The notes: generated from the sequence alone by a model not told the origin. A stretch of DNA of 64,000 bases from Lycocorax pyrrhopterus obiensis (GCA_014706295.1 JACSVZ010000064.1:1-64000); one strand, 5' to 3'; positions 1-10,016 are shown, counted from the first letter of the stretch. Numbers and translations: made by a program.

Positions 1-779
1 TCCCGGCTGGGACGGAGGGCACGGGGGCTGCCAGCCCTGCTGAAGCCCTCCCGTGCTGTTTGTCCTGAGTTCAACTGATCCTCCAAGCGGGAGTGAAACC
101 GTCCTTGTTGGGCCTGAAATCAGCATCAGTGGAGCGTGAGCTCTGGAGGGGCAGGAAGGGAGGCTCAGGAGACAGGGGCTGCATTTCAGTGCCTCTTGCC
201 TTGAGACATCTGTAGCGGGCAGCTGCCGTCCCCACTCAGCTGCACTCAGGCTCCTTCTGGCCCTGGGAAGCTGCTGCTCTGTGCTGCTCAGGGCCAGAGC
301 AGTGCTCAGTACCCCTGGCATAGTCAGGAAATTCCCTCCCAAAGAGGGACACACATGCATAGACACAGGTTCGTGCACAGCAGCGTGGAGCCACACACAA
401 ATCTGTGCTTCACACGTGTCCATGCAAACGGGGCTGCTCCAAGAGCACACAAGGCAGGGACACACCTGGGAATACAAACACTCGAGGACTCTGCTGAGGA
501 CGTGTGGGGCCAAAAGCAGCAGGGCTGGAGTGTGGAAGGACAAGGTCTCAGGCAAGCACAAGGGCAATTTTTCTTTACTTCGAGACTGTGCAGTGTGGAA
601 ATTAGTAAAAATAATCCGGAATATTTTCCCGAAGAAGTGCTAGGATGGGTGGGGTCAAAGCCATCAGACCTTTGTACACACATGGGGAGGTCCCTTCTGG
701 TGAGCCTTGGGGTGAGCTCAGTGTCCCTTCCCAAGCTCAGGCTCTCACAGACACATCCTCTCCCTCCCTCCCTCCCCTG
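1..779. other. A-B intergenic block, no gene (3' flank of VB1)
   Basis: This stretch lies between the RSS of VB1 and a family A gene that is outside the window. It repeats, with small changes, in the A-B spacers near 5.9-6.6, 11.3-12.0, 22.8-23.5, 28.9-29.7, 39.1-39.8 and 54.2-54.9 kb. No splice-consistent exon, RNA gene or mobile element is visible. The first 130 bases match the distal 5' flank of a type I family A gene. Confidence 0.6.
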
Positions 780-819
780 GGTTGTTGCACAAGCCGAGGA
801 AGTTCCCTGCACCAGGGTG
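780..819 (-). promoter_or_regulatory. RSS of VB1, 24-bp spacer
   Basis: Reading on the minus strand, the heptamer CACCCTG (813-819) and nonamer GCAACAACC (780-788) are as in the other B genes. An extra base makes the spacer 24 bp (789-812) instead of the 23 bp of all other B copies. Confidence 0.75.
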
Positions 820-2019
820 TCTTGCACAGCACAGAGGTACAAGGCACTGGTCCAGAGACCTCCACTTCCTCCACCTGCAGGACACTGTATTTCCCCGTGG
901 TGTTCAGATGTGTGGTGATACGGCCGCTGTGCTTGGAGCCAGGTCCTGATTGATAGGAGACCAGCTGTGGGGCTTGGCCTTTCCGCACCTGGTACCAGAG
1001 TAATGCCCTAAAATTACTGATCTGGTATGTGCAGGTGGTCTGGAAGGGGTGTCTCTGCTTCACCATGACTTGTCCATCTTCCTGGGTGACCGGGATGCTG
1101 CTCCGTGCTGCCTGGAAGAAAGTGAATGTCAGCAGCTCCACAGGGAAGGACTATGGGAAGAAAAAGAAAAATGGAGTGCAAAACCCTCGTTGCAGAAAAC
1201 TCCCTGCCGTTTAGAGGAATCCTGAGAGATTTTGGGCAGCACTTCGGATCACTTTGCACAGCATGAACCCAGAGAAGAGCTCTGTTGTGTCTGAATCTTG
1301 CTCCTACTGCTCAGAGGACCGGGGAACAGCCTGTCATGCCTGAACTTTGTGTGCTGGAATCAGCACACCTCCAGCAGCCTCAGGAGCCCACCGAGGTACA
1401 GGCAAAAAGGATTCATCCTGCTTCCCCATTCCTGCCACCTCTGAGGGCTCCTCGATCCCTGAGTACACACAATGCTGAGCTTGGAAAGAGGGAGCCCTGG
1501 TTGTGTTGCCAGCCCAGAGAACACTGGAAGCCACGGCAGAGCTGGCTCAGCCTGGAGGCAGAATGGACACCCTGTTAACGTAATGAAATGAGAACTCTGA
1601 GGCGCCTGGGGCAGGTTTGACAGGATCTGGGAATTTACATTAAAACAGGAGCAATATGGGACTGCTGAGGACAGCTGAGGTTTGCTGTGGTGACTGCAGG
1701 AGGACCATAAGAGAGAGGCGCAGGGAGACGAATAGAAGGCAAGAGAAAAGACAGAGAAGGGCTCTGAGGTTTCTCTTCTCTCCTTCCCTTTCCTTCACAA
1801 ATCTAAGAGCTTCTTGAGCAAACACTTGCAAAACCACAAATAGAAGCAGAGATTTCTCAGCCTTTCCCTCTCTTCAGTCCTTATTTCCCCACATGGTCCT
1901 GGTATGGCTTTGAGGTTTTCCTGGGGGAAGAAGAAGAAGAAGGGTGCCTTGGGGAAAAGCCAGGACTTACCCAGGAGCTGGCCCAGGAAGACCGTGAGGA
2001 TGAGATAGGCGAGGGGCAT
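820..2019 (-). pseudogene. VB1, frameshifted family B TCR V segment
   Basis: Leader exon 1971-2019 is intact (MPLAYL start, donor GTAAGT). The V exon spans 820-1111 behind acceptor TTTCTTCCAG, with an 859-nt intron. Compared with VB2 there is one extra base near 1097, at the start of FR1, and two extra bases near 848-851, in the codons before the second conserved cysteine. In the frame set by the leader the first insertion leads to TAA at 1014-1016. The net +3 explains the 292-nt exon against 289 in the other copies. The body still encodes the FR1 cysteine, the FR2 WYQ and the [15 protein letters not shown]2 region, so decay is recent or this is a sequence error. Its RSS also has an abnormal spacer. 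Confidence 0.85.
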
Positions 2020-4576
2020 GCCGAGACCAAGCTGCGTGTTTGCTGAGTGAGGAAGAGTCAGAAACCACCTCCCAGCCCCGAGATAACAGAGCTGCCGGAA
2101 AACGACTCTCTGCGGGCAGCAAAGGAAGCACCGCGGGTCGGAGAGAGGGGCAGAGAAATGACCTGTCCTTCCAGTGCCTGAAATGCTCCTTCTGGGTTTC
2201 TCCCTCCTCCAGCAGCTGCCCCCGTGCCTCCTCAGCCATTGGCATTCTGACCATTCCGTGCCTCTGGGGCCTCAGTCATGGGAAGGGGCTGTTCCCTCCC
2301 AGCTCGCAGTGGGAGTCCTCACCTCCCCAGCTGGAATCACCAGCTCTGCTGCACACCCAGTGCTGGGCATTTGGGAGGTCAGGGGCTTCTTCCCCACTGA
2401 GGTTCTCATCTTCCCTTGCTGTCCTCAGCTCTCTGGGTCATTGCTATTTCCTCTGGAACAGGAGACTCCCTCCCTCTCTGCTGCTTCTCCCCTGCCCTTC
2501 TTCATCTGCCTGGTACAAACGCCTCTCTCCCATGTCCCTTACTCCCACCCCCTTTTCCAGGTCAGCTCCAGAGCGATCCCATATTGGTTATTTTGGTTTA
2601 CACCAAAACAGGTTTTTCACAAAAAACCTCTACAATGAGGAGAACCATGATGCAGGTAATGATAGTGGTTGCAATAGGAACATTCTCATGCAAGTGTTGC
2701 ACCTCTCCACGGATTAGAAGGAGGTTTCTAGAGAAGTGCAGGGTCCACAGGTTATCACATATTTTCCAGGTGAAAGCTTACCCTGTTATGGGCTCCTTCG
2801 AAGATTGTGCCTTCTTAGGCTGCAGAGCAGACATAAGATGGTAAGACATGTACAGAGAGATGAGGATTCTTCCCAGCATTTGTGCTGGGACGTGAAACTT
2901 AACAACGGTTCTTGCTGATGCCAGAGACACATCACTGCAGTCTCTCTTTTCCTGGCGTTGTGTCTCCCTCTCTCATCATCTCTAACCCTTTGTCTCTGAC
3001 AGAGCTCAGCCTGAGCCAATTCACAGCCACAGCCACTGTTTCCTAAAGGCCCATCAGTTAGAGGTTGCCTGAGCTCGGAGCTCCCTCCTTCTCTCCCTTA
3101 TCACCTTCTGCCAGATTGGTGTCATTGAGTGCTTTGTTTGTCACTTTCCCTTTTCTTTGTTCTTCCCTTGGAAAGGGAAATGGGCATGATGTGAGCCTTA
3201 GAGAACCAGATGTGAGTGCTAAAAGCCTGGCTGCAGAGAGATTTCTCAGTTTTCTGACAGTGTCTGTGTGAAAGCCTTGCTTTCTCACGGATGCTACAGG
3301 AGAAGACTTGAGAGATTTTGTAAACTATGGTATTGTTATGATACCAAGGAGAAAACATCTGAAGTAAGTGTTGTTGGGTTCAGCCAATCCCTCTGGGGGG
3401 TGGTTGGTCAGTGAACCAATAACCTTATGTCGGTATCCAGCGTGCTAAGGTATATAAGTGAATTCGTAAAGTAATAAATTGTCGGTTTCTTCTCGTACTA
3501 AACCGTCCATGTCGCTTTATTCCTCAGTCTTTGCTCACTAGCGACAACCAGACAGCCTCGCCTTTCACCTGCCCTGACAGTGGCCTCTGCTGAACTTGCT
3601 CAAGTGAGGGAGCTCCTGAAGATGCTGAAAGGCTGCTGTCCCCAAAGGAAATGGGGTCTCTAGAGCAAGTCTCTGGAGGGAAACCTCATGTGCAGCTTGG
3701 TCTTTCAAATGTCTCCTTCCAACACTTGCAGCATTGCTAAATCTGCTTTTCAGGCTGCGTGAGAAGTGACAAACGTGAAGGAAAAGGGACCAATGAGTTT
3801 CAGGTGGAAAGTGGGTGTGACAGAGCCCTCCGATGATTTGAAATGCTCCTCTAATCCAACAGATTCATTGTTTTCCCTCCCAGATATTCTACTGTTTCAC
3901 TAAGGTGCTGAATCCTCTCATGGCTGTTTGTGGACACCAGAGGATTAGAATCAAACGTAGTTAACTGAATTCCAGCCTCAGGTGGGATTCAAAGTACACC
4001 TTCCTTACACATCCAGATTGGAACGGTGCTTCTCATCCACGTTCCAGTATGTGGCAGAGACATTTCACCAGGGACAGAGATGGAGATTTCCCTGTCACCT
4101 CAGAAAGACTCCCTGCAAACATCTCCCATGCTGTGGCCTACTGAGATGACAGCACTCCATTTATTAGACCATGTTGGCCTGTCAGCGCGGCTGCTTTGTC
4201 AGCTCCCAGCACAGATGCTGGCCTCAAGGCCCAGCTCTTCGCTTTGCAAAGCAGGCTGAGAATAGCAATGGACGTGCCCAGAGGGCCAAAGGCCGTGCCA
4301 GAGGCGCAGCCCGCAGGCAGTTTCCTGCCGGGCAGAGGAGGCAGAGGCACGGAGGGCAGGCCGCGCAGTGTGTGCCGAGTGTGTAAGCGCAGCAGGCAGG
4401 CTGTGCGAGCCGTGTGTCCGGCGGCCGTGCGGGGCCGTGCCGGGCGCGGTGTGCGCGGGGCCGCTGCAGAGGAAGGAGCTGCGGAGCCGCCTGAGGCCCG
4501 GCGGGCGGAGCGGCAGCGCCCCCTGCTGGCCGCGGCCGGCGCTGTGGCCCCGGCCCCGCCCGGCCCCGCCCGCGGC
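2020..4576. other. VB1-VA1 spacer: B 5' flank, solo LTR, VA1 3' flank
   Basis: 2020-3210 is the family B 5' flank, repeated at every B gene. 3211-3546 is a solo LTR (listed separately). 3553-4320 is the flank shared by A genes downstream of their RSS. 4320-4576 is a GC- and CpG-rich block next to the VA1 RSS. Open frames here on either strand are not shared as codon-conserved reading frames between copies, so I call no gene. Confidence 0.6.
3211..3546 (+). mobile_element. Solo LTR, class II ERV-like, copy 1
   Basis: The 336-bp element begins TG and ends CA. It contains a TATA-like ggtatataag near 3450 and an aataaa signal near 3474, in plus orientation. It is flanked by the 6-bp duplication ACCAGA (3205-3210 and 3547-3552). 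The empty site with a single ACCAGA is seen in the homologous spacer near 9050 and 26.68 kb. A 6-bp duplication fits ERVK-type integrases. No internal retroviral genes remain. Confidence 0.9.
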
Positions 4577-4615
4577 GGTTCGTGCCCGGCCGCAGCCCCG
4601 GCTCCTCTGCCCGTG
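4577..4615 (-). promoter_or_regulatory. RSS of VA1, 23-bp spacer
   Basis: On the minus strand the heptamer is CACGGGC (4609-4615), the spacer is 4586-4608, and the nonamer is GCACGAACC (4577-4585). The heptamer matches the CACAGTG consensus at four of seven positions, including the essential CAC. The nonamer matches ACAAAAACC at six of nine. Confidence 0.8.
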
Positions 4616-5391
4616 TCCCTCAGCGCGCAGTAATACACGGCCGCGTCCCCGCGCCGGGGCCGCCCGAGCCACAGCGCGCTGGAATGCCGGTCTGCCGACA
4701 CCCACAGATGACCCGCAATGTCCGGCAGCCCTTTGGACTCTTTGAGAGTGCTCACGAGGAGTTCGGGTCCTCGGCCCGGCAGCTGACGGTACCACTGGAT
4801 CCAATCGTTGGTCTGTAGGTTGCGGTGTGAGCAGCTGATGTGATTGCCGGTGCCCTCGGTGGTCTCCAGCCGTGGCTCCTGCTGCACCTGGGCTTTGGCC
4901 ACAGCCGCTGTCCGGGAGAACAGAAGAATCACTTTACTTTAACCGAAAATGCCGTGCAGCGGAGAAGGGAGGACGACAGATCAGAGCTAAGTGGGATATG
5001 TTCTGAGAATAAAGTATGTAGAGATTATTTCTCTGAGAGTGTTCGGCTGAGGACAAGAACGTATGAGGGATATTTTGAAGAAAAATCGGAACAGAATGGC
5101 AAAAACAGACTGGCTGAGATGGATGGATGGATGGACGGACGGATAAAGACATGGAGTAAGAAAAGGCAAAAGTGGGAAGCAATTACTTCATTGAGGGAAG
5201 AAAGTATGACAGCAGAGGAGGGGACAGAGGGTAAATAAGAAGCGAAAAGGAACAGGAGAGTAAGAGATGAATCTTGGACTGGGGCCGGTCTCACACAGCC
5301 CGCCGATCGGGACGCCCCGACACCACCATCCACACGCACCGAGCAGCACCGCGGCCAGTGCCGCCAGCCCCGCGCTCGGACACCGCCGCAT
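4616..5391 (-). CDS. VA1, TCR alpha/delta V segment, family A
   Basis: This is a germline V segment supplying the antigen-contacting half of a TCR alpha or delta chain after joining to J. Leader exon 5340-5391 encodes a hydrophobic signal start (MRRCPSAGLAALAAVLL). The donor is GTGCGT, the intron 432 nt, and the acceptor CCCGGACAG. V exon 4616-4907 is 292 nt, in phase 1 with the leader. It shows the V-set landmarks: VQQEP start, first cysteine in ISCSH, FR2 WYRQLPGRGPELL, FR3 LWLGRPRRGDAAVYYC and end CALRD. The CDR1 region is RNLQTNDW and the CDR2 region TLKESKG. A pentamer repeat starts 40 bases upstream of the ATG and interrupts the usual 5' sequence. Intact. TRDV use cannot be excluded. 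Confidence 0.88.
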
Positions 5392-6604
5392 CCCGCGGAT
5401 CCGCCGGCCGAGCATCGCTGCCCCCCGCTGTCCTGTCCTGTCCTGTCCTGTCCTGTCCTGTCCTGTCCTCTCCTCTCCTCTCCTCTCCTCTCCTCTCCTC
5501 TCCTCTCCTCTCCTCTCCTCTCCTCTCCTCTCCTCTCCTCTCCTCTCCTCTCCTCTCCTCTCCTCTCCGACACCTCCGGCTCCGCCCCGGCCGGGCTCAG
5601 ACCCCGCCTCTCACAGCACCACCCCAACGAGCGACACAAGAATTTTGCAATTGCCAGGACCAGGACACAGCTGTGTCCCATCCCACACACCACCGACACT
5701 GCATCGGAAGCACATCCACTCCGCGATTGGCAGCCCACGGGCGGCAGGATTGCCGAGCCTCTCTCCATGCCCACACGGCACAGCTCCTCCTTTTGCCCTC
5801 TGCAGCACTGTGAGAGCGGCTGTGTCCCGGCTGGGGCGGAGGGCACGGGGGCTGCCAGCCCTGCTGAAGCCCCGCCCGTGCTGTTTGTCCTGAGTTCAAC
5901 TGATCCTCCAAGCGGGAGTGAAACCGTCCTTGTTGGGCCTGAAATCAGCATCAGCGGAGCTTGAGCTTTGGAGAGGCAGGAAAGGGAGGGCTCAGGAGAC
6001 AGGGGCTGCATTTCAGTGCCTCTTGCCTTGAGACATCTGTAGCGGGCAGCTGCCGTCCCCACTCAGCTGCACTCAGGCTCCTTCTGGCCCTGGGAAGCTG
6101 CTGCTCTGTGCTGCTCAGGGTCAGAGCAGTGCTCAGTATCCCTGGCATAGTCAGGAAATTCCGTCCCAAAGAGGGACACACATGCACAGACACAGGTTCG
6201 TGCACAGCAGTGTGGAGCCACACACAAATCTGTGCTTCACACGTGTCCATGCAAACGGGGCTGCTCCAAGAGCACACAAGGCAGGGACACACCTGGGAAT
6301 ACAAACACTCGAGGACTCTGCTGAGGACGTGTGGGGCCAAAAGCAGCAGGGCTGGAGTGTGGAAGGACAAGGTCCCAGACAAGCACAAGGACAATTTTTC
6401 TTTACTTCGAGACTGTGCAATGCAGAGATGAGCCAAAATACTCCAAAATACTTTCCCGAGAGAAGTGCTAGGATGGATGGGGTCAAAACCATCAGACCAT
6501 TGTACAGACGTAGGGAGGTCCCTTCTGGTGAGCATCGGGATGCGCTCAGGGTCCTTTCCCCGAGCTCAGGCTCTCACAGACACATCTCCTCCCTCCCTCC
6601 CCTG
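5392..6604. other. VA1-VB2 spacer with type I family A 5' flank
   Basis: 5392-5960 is the VA1 5' flank. It contains the pentamer repeat, GC boxes (ccgcccc type) and a CCAAT box on the minus strand near 5725. 5960-6604 is the conserved A-B block leading to the VB2 RSS. No gene is seen. Confidence 0.55.
5431..5575. repeat. Pentamer repeat (TCCTG)7(TCCTC)22
   Basis: The plus strand reads seven TCCTG units (5431-5465) followed by 22 TCCTC units (5466-5575). The minus, transcribed strand is therefore an uninterrupted GA-rich tract just upstream of the VA1 start codon. It replaces the segment that other type I copies have between the leader and the GC boxes. Confidence 0.97.
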
Positions 6605-6643
6605 GGTTGTTGCACAGTCGAGGAAGTTCCCTGCACCAGGGTG
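6605..6643 (-). promoter_or_regulatory. RSS of VB2, 23-bp spacer
   Basis: Heptamer CACCCTG (6637-6643), spacer 6614-6636, nonamer GCAACAACC (6605-6613) on the minus strand. The heptamer matches consensus at five of seven positions, the nonamer at seven of nine. Confidence 0.85.
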
Positions 6644-7839
6644 TCTTGCACAGCACAGAGGTACAAGGCACTGTCAGAGACCTCCACTTCCTCCACCTGC
6701 AGGACACTGTATTTCGCCGTGGTGTTCAGATGTGTGGTGATACGGCCGCTGTGCTTGGAGCCAGGTCCTGATTGATAGGAGACCAGCTGTGGGGCTTGGC
6801 CTTTCCGCACCTGGTACCAGAGCAAGCCATTAAAGTTACTGGTCTGGTATTTGCAGGTGGTCTGGAAGGGGTGTCTCTGCTTCACCATGACTTGTCCATC
6901 TTCCTGGGTGACCGGGATCTGCTCCATGGTGCCTGGAAGAAAGTGAATGTCAGCAGCTCCACAGGGAAGGGCTATCGGAAGCAAACTGATGTGGATACAA
7001 AACCCTGGTGGAGAAAATTCCTTGGCTTCTAAAGAAGTCCAGTTATTTTGAGCAGAAGTTGGGAACTCTTTGCACAGCATGACCCAAAGGAGAGCTGGGC
7101 TGTGTCCCTGCTCTGCTCCTACTGCTCAGAGGACCGGGGAACAGCCTGTCATGCCTGAACTTTGTGTGCTGGAATCAGCACACCTCCAGCAGCCTGAGGA
7201 GCCCACCGAAGTACAGCAAAAGGATTCATCCTGCTTCCCCATTCCTGCCACCTCTGAGGGCTCCTCAATCCCTGAGTACACACAATGCTGAGCTTGGAAA
7301 GAGGGAGCCTTGGTTGTGTTGCCAGCCCAGAGAACACTGGAAGCCATGGCAGAGCTGGCTCAGCCTGGAGGCAGAATGGGACACCCTGTTAACGTAGTGA
7401 AATGAGAACTCTGAGGCGCCTGGGGCAGGTTTGACAGGATCTGGGGATTTACATTAAAATGGAAGCAATATGGGGCGGCAGAGACAGCTGAGATTTCCTG
7501 TGGTGACTGCAGGAGGACCAGAAGAGAGAGGCGCAGGGAGATGGATAGAAGGCAAGAGAAAAGACAGAGAAGGGCTCTGAGGTTTCTCTTCTCTCCCTTC
7601 CCTTTTCCTTCAGAAATCTAACAGCCTCTTGAGCAAACACTTGCAAAACCACAAATAGAAGCAGAGATTTCTCAGCCTTTTCCCTCTCTTCAGTCTTATT
7701 TCCCCACACGGTCCTGGTATGGCTTTTGAGGTTTTCCTGGGGGGAAGAAGAAGAAGAAGAAGGGTGCCTTGGGGAAAAGCCAGGACTTACCCAGGAGCTG
7801 GCCCAGGAAGACCGTGAGGATGAGATAGGCGAGGTGCAT
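6644..7839 (-). CDS. VB2, TCR alpha V segment, family B
   Basis: This is the reference copy of family B. Leader exon 7791-7839 encodes [16 protein letters not shown] and ends in a full consensus donor, GTAAGT. The intron is 858 nt and the acceptor TTTCTTCCAG. V exon 6644-6932 is 289 nt and begins [13 protein letters not shown] after splicing. Landmarks are the first cysteine in QTTCKYQ, FR2 [15 protein letters not shown]3 [14 protein letters not shown] with an NTT glycosylation sequon, and SDSALYLC before the end CAVQD. The SALYLCAV ending is typical of TRAV. The CDR1 region is QTSNFNG and the CDR2 region [12 protein letters not shown]. All landmarks and splice signals are intact, so it is probably functional. 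Confidence 0.9.
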
Positions 7840-8070
7840 GCCGAGACCAAGCTGCGTGTTTGCTGAGTGAGGGAGAGTCAGAAACCACCTCCCAGCCCCG
7901 AGATAACAGAGCTTCCGGAAACGACTCTCGGCGGGCAGCAAAGGAAGCACCGCGGGGGCGGAGGGGGGGGGGGGCAGAGAAATGACCTGTCCTTCCAGTG
8001 CCTGAAATGCTCCTTCTGGGTTTCTCCCTCCTCCAGCAGCTGCCCCCGTGCCTCCCTCAGCCATTGGCGT
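7840..8070 (-). promoter_or_regulatory. Putative family B promoter region (VB2 example)
   Basis: Upstream of the VB2 start lie, in a block kept at every B gene, a RUNX-like AACCAC (7883-7888), a GATA-type AGATAA (7901-7906), a variable G tract (12 G here, near 7963-7974) and a CCAAT box on the minus strand (8063-8067). GATA3 and RUNX1 are known regulators of TCR alpha/delta loci. That these sites act here is inference from motif and position. No TATA box is evident. Confidence 0.35.
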
Positions 8071-10016
8071 TCTGACCATTCCGTGCCTCTGGGGCCTCAG
8101 CCATGGGAAGGGGCTGTTCCCTCCCAGCTCGCAGTGGAGTCCTCACCTCCCCAGCTGGAATCACCAGCTCTGCTGCACACCCAGTGCTGGGCATTTGGGA
8201 GGTCAGCGGCTTCTTCCCCAATGAGGTTTCTCATCTTCTCTTGCTGTCCTCAGCTCTCTGGGGTCATTGCTATTTCCTCTGGGAACAGGAGACTCCTCCC
8301 TCTCTGCTGCTTCTCCCCTGCCCTTCTTCATCCTGCCTGGTACAAACGCCTCTCTCCCATGTCCCTTACTCCCACCCCCGTTTCCAGGTCAACTCCAGAG
8401 CGATCCCATATTGGTTATTTTGGTTTACACCAAAACAGGTTTTTCACAAAAAACCTCTACAATGAGGAGAACCATGATGCAGGTAATGATAGTGGTTGTA
8501 ATAGGAACATTCTCATGCAAGTGTTGCACCTCTCCACGGATTAGAAGGAGGTTTCTAGAGAAGTGCAGGGTCCAGAGGTTATCACAGATTTTCCAGGTGA
8601 AAGTTTACCCTGTTATGGGCTCCTTCAAATATTCTGCCTTCTTAGGCTTCAGAGCAGACATCAGACAATAAGACATGTAAAGGGAGATGAGGATTCTTCC
8701 CAGCATTTGTGCTGGGAAGAGAAACTTACAACGGTTCTTGTTGATGCCAGAGACACATCACTGGCAGTCTCTCCTTTCCTGGCGTTTGTGTCTCCTCTCT
8801 CATCATCTCTAACCCTTTGTCTCTGACAGAGCTCAGCCTGAGCCAATTCACAGCCACAGCCGCTGTTTCCTAAAGGCCCATCAGTTAGAGGTTGCTGACC
8901 CCGGAGCTCCCTCCTTCTCTCCCTTATCACCTACTGGCATATTGGTGTCATTGAGTGTTTTGTTTGTCACTTTCCCTTTTCCTTGTTCTTCCCTTGGAAA
9001 GGGAAATGGATGTGATGTGAGCCTTAGAGAACCAGACTGCCTCGCCTTTCACATGCCCTGACAGTGGCCTCTGCTGGACTTGCTCAAGTGAGGGAGTCCT
9101 GAAGATGCTGAAAGGCTGCTGTCCCCAAAGGAAATGGGGTCTCTAGAGCAAGTCTCTGGAGAGAAACCGCATGTGGAGCTCAGTCTTTCGAGTGTCTCCC
9201 TCCAGCACTTGCAGCATTGCTAAATCTGCTTTTCAGGATGCCTGAGAAGTGAAAACGTGAAGGAAAAGGGACCAATCAGTTTCAGGTGGAAGGTGGGTGT
9301 GACAGAGCCCTCCGATGATTTGAAATGCTCCTCTAATCCAACAGATCCGTAGTTTTCCCTCTGAGATATTCTACTGTTTTAGGATGATGCTAAATGTAGA
9401 GAAGTGAAAGCCAACCTCAGGTGGGATACACAGTACACCTTCCTTACACATCTAGATTGGAACGGTGCTTCTCATCCACGTTCCAGTATGGAACAGAGAC
9501 ATTTCAACCGGGATACAGAGATGGAGATTTTCCTGTCACCTCAGAAAGACTCCCTGCAAACATCTCTCATGCTGTGGCCTACTGAGATGACAGCACTCCA
9601 TTTATCAGACCATGTGTGCCTGTCAGCGCGGCTGCTTTGTCAGCTCCCAGCACAGATGCTGGCCTCAAGGCCCAGCTCTTTGCTCTGCAAAGCAGGCTGA
9701 GAATAGCAACGGACGTGCCCAGAGGGCCAAAGGCCGTGCCAGAGGCGCAGCCCGCAGCAGTTTCCTGCCGGGCAGAGGAGGCAGAGGCACGGAGGGCAGG
9801 CCGCGCAGTGTGTGCCGAGTGTGTAAGCGCAGCAGGCAGGCTGTGCGAGCCGTGTGTCCGGCGGCCGTGCGGGGCCGTGCCGGGCGCGGTGTGCGCGGGG
9901 CCGCTGCAGAGGAAGGAGCTGCGGAGCCGCCTGAGGCCCGGCGGGCGGAGCGGCAGCGCCCCCTGCTGGCCGCGGCCGGCGCTGTGGCCCCGGCCCCGCC
10001 CGGCCCCGCCCGCGGC
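7840..10016. other. VB2-VA2 spacer, LTR-free
   Basis: 7840-9050 is the B 5' flank and 9050-9770 the A 3' flank. They join at an empty LTR site (single accaga near 9050). 9770-10016 is the GC-rich block next to the VA2 RSS. No gene is seen. Confidence 0.6.

Noticed and set aside
324..842. Minus-strand open frames of cysteine-rich type in the A-B block
   Set aside because: They run from non-coding spacer into the end of the B segment region without splice signals. Copies differ by indels and stops.
2040..2844. Plus-strand open frames of 140-225 codons in the B 5' flank (recurring near 7.9-8.7, 13.5-14.0, 31.0-31.8, 41.1-41.9 and 56.4-57.0 kb)
   Set aside because: They shift frame between copies through small indels with no sign of codon constraint, and they resemble no known protein.
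4138..4615. Extension of the VA1 reading frame about 160 codons past CALRD
   Set aside because: The frame stays open by GC content through the RSS and flank. A germline V segment ends at the heptamer, and the alignable protein stops there.
4196..4745. GC-rich plus-strand open frames opposite the family A RSS and V exon, repeated at each copy
   Set aside because: They are the antisense of the V exon and its CpG-rich flank. They recur only because the DNA is duplicated and have no splice or start support.
5431..5575. Pentamer array as a possible CRISPR-like array
   Set aside because: Units are five bases with no spacers; it is a microsatellite in a vertebrate locus.
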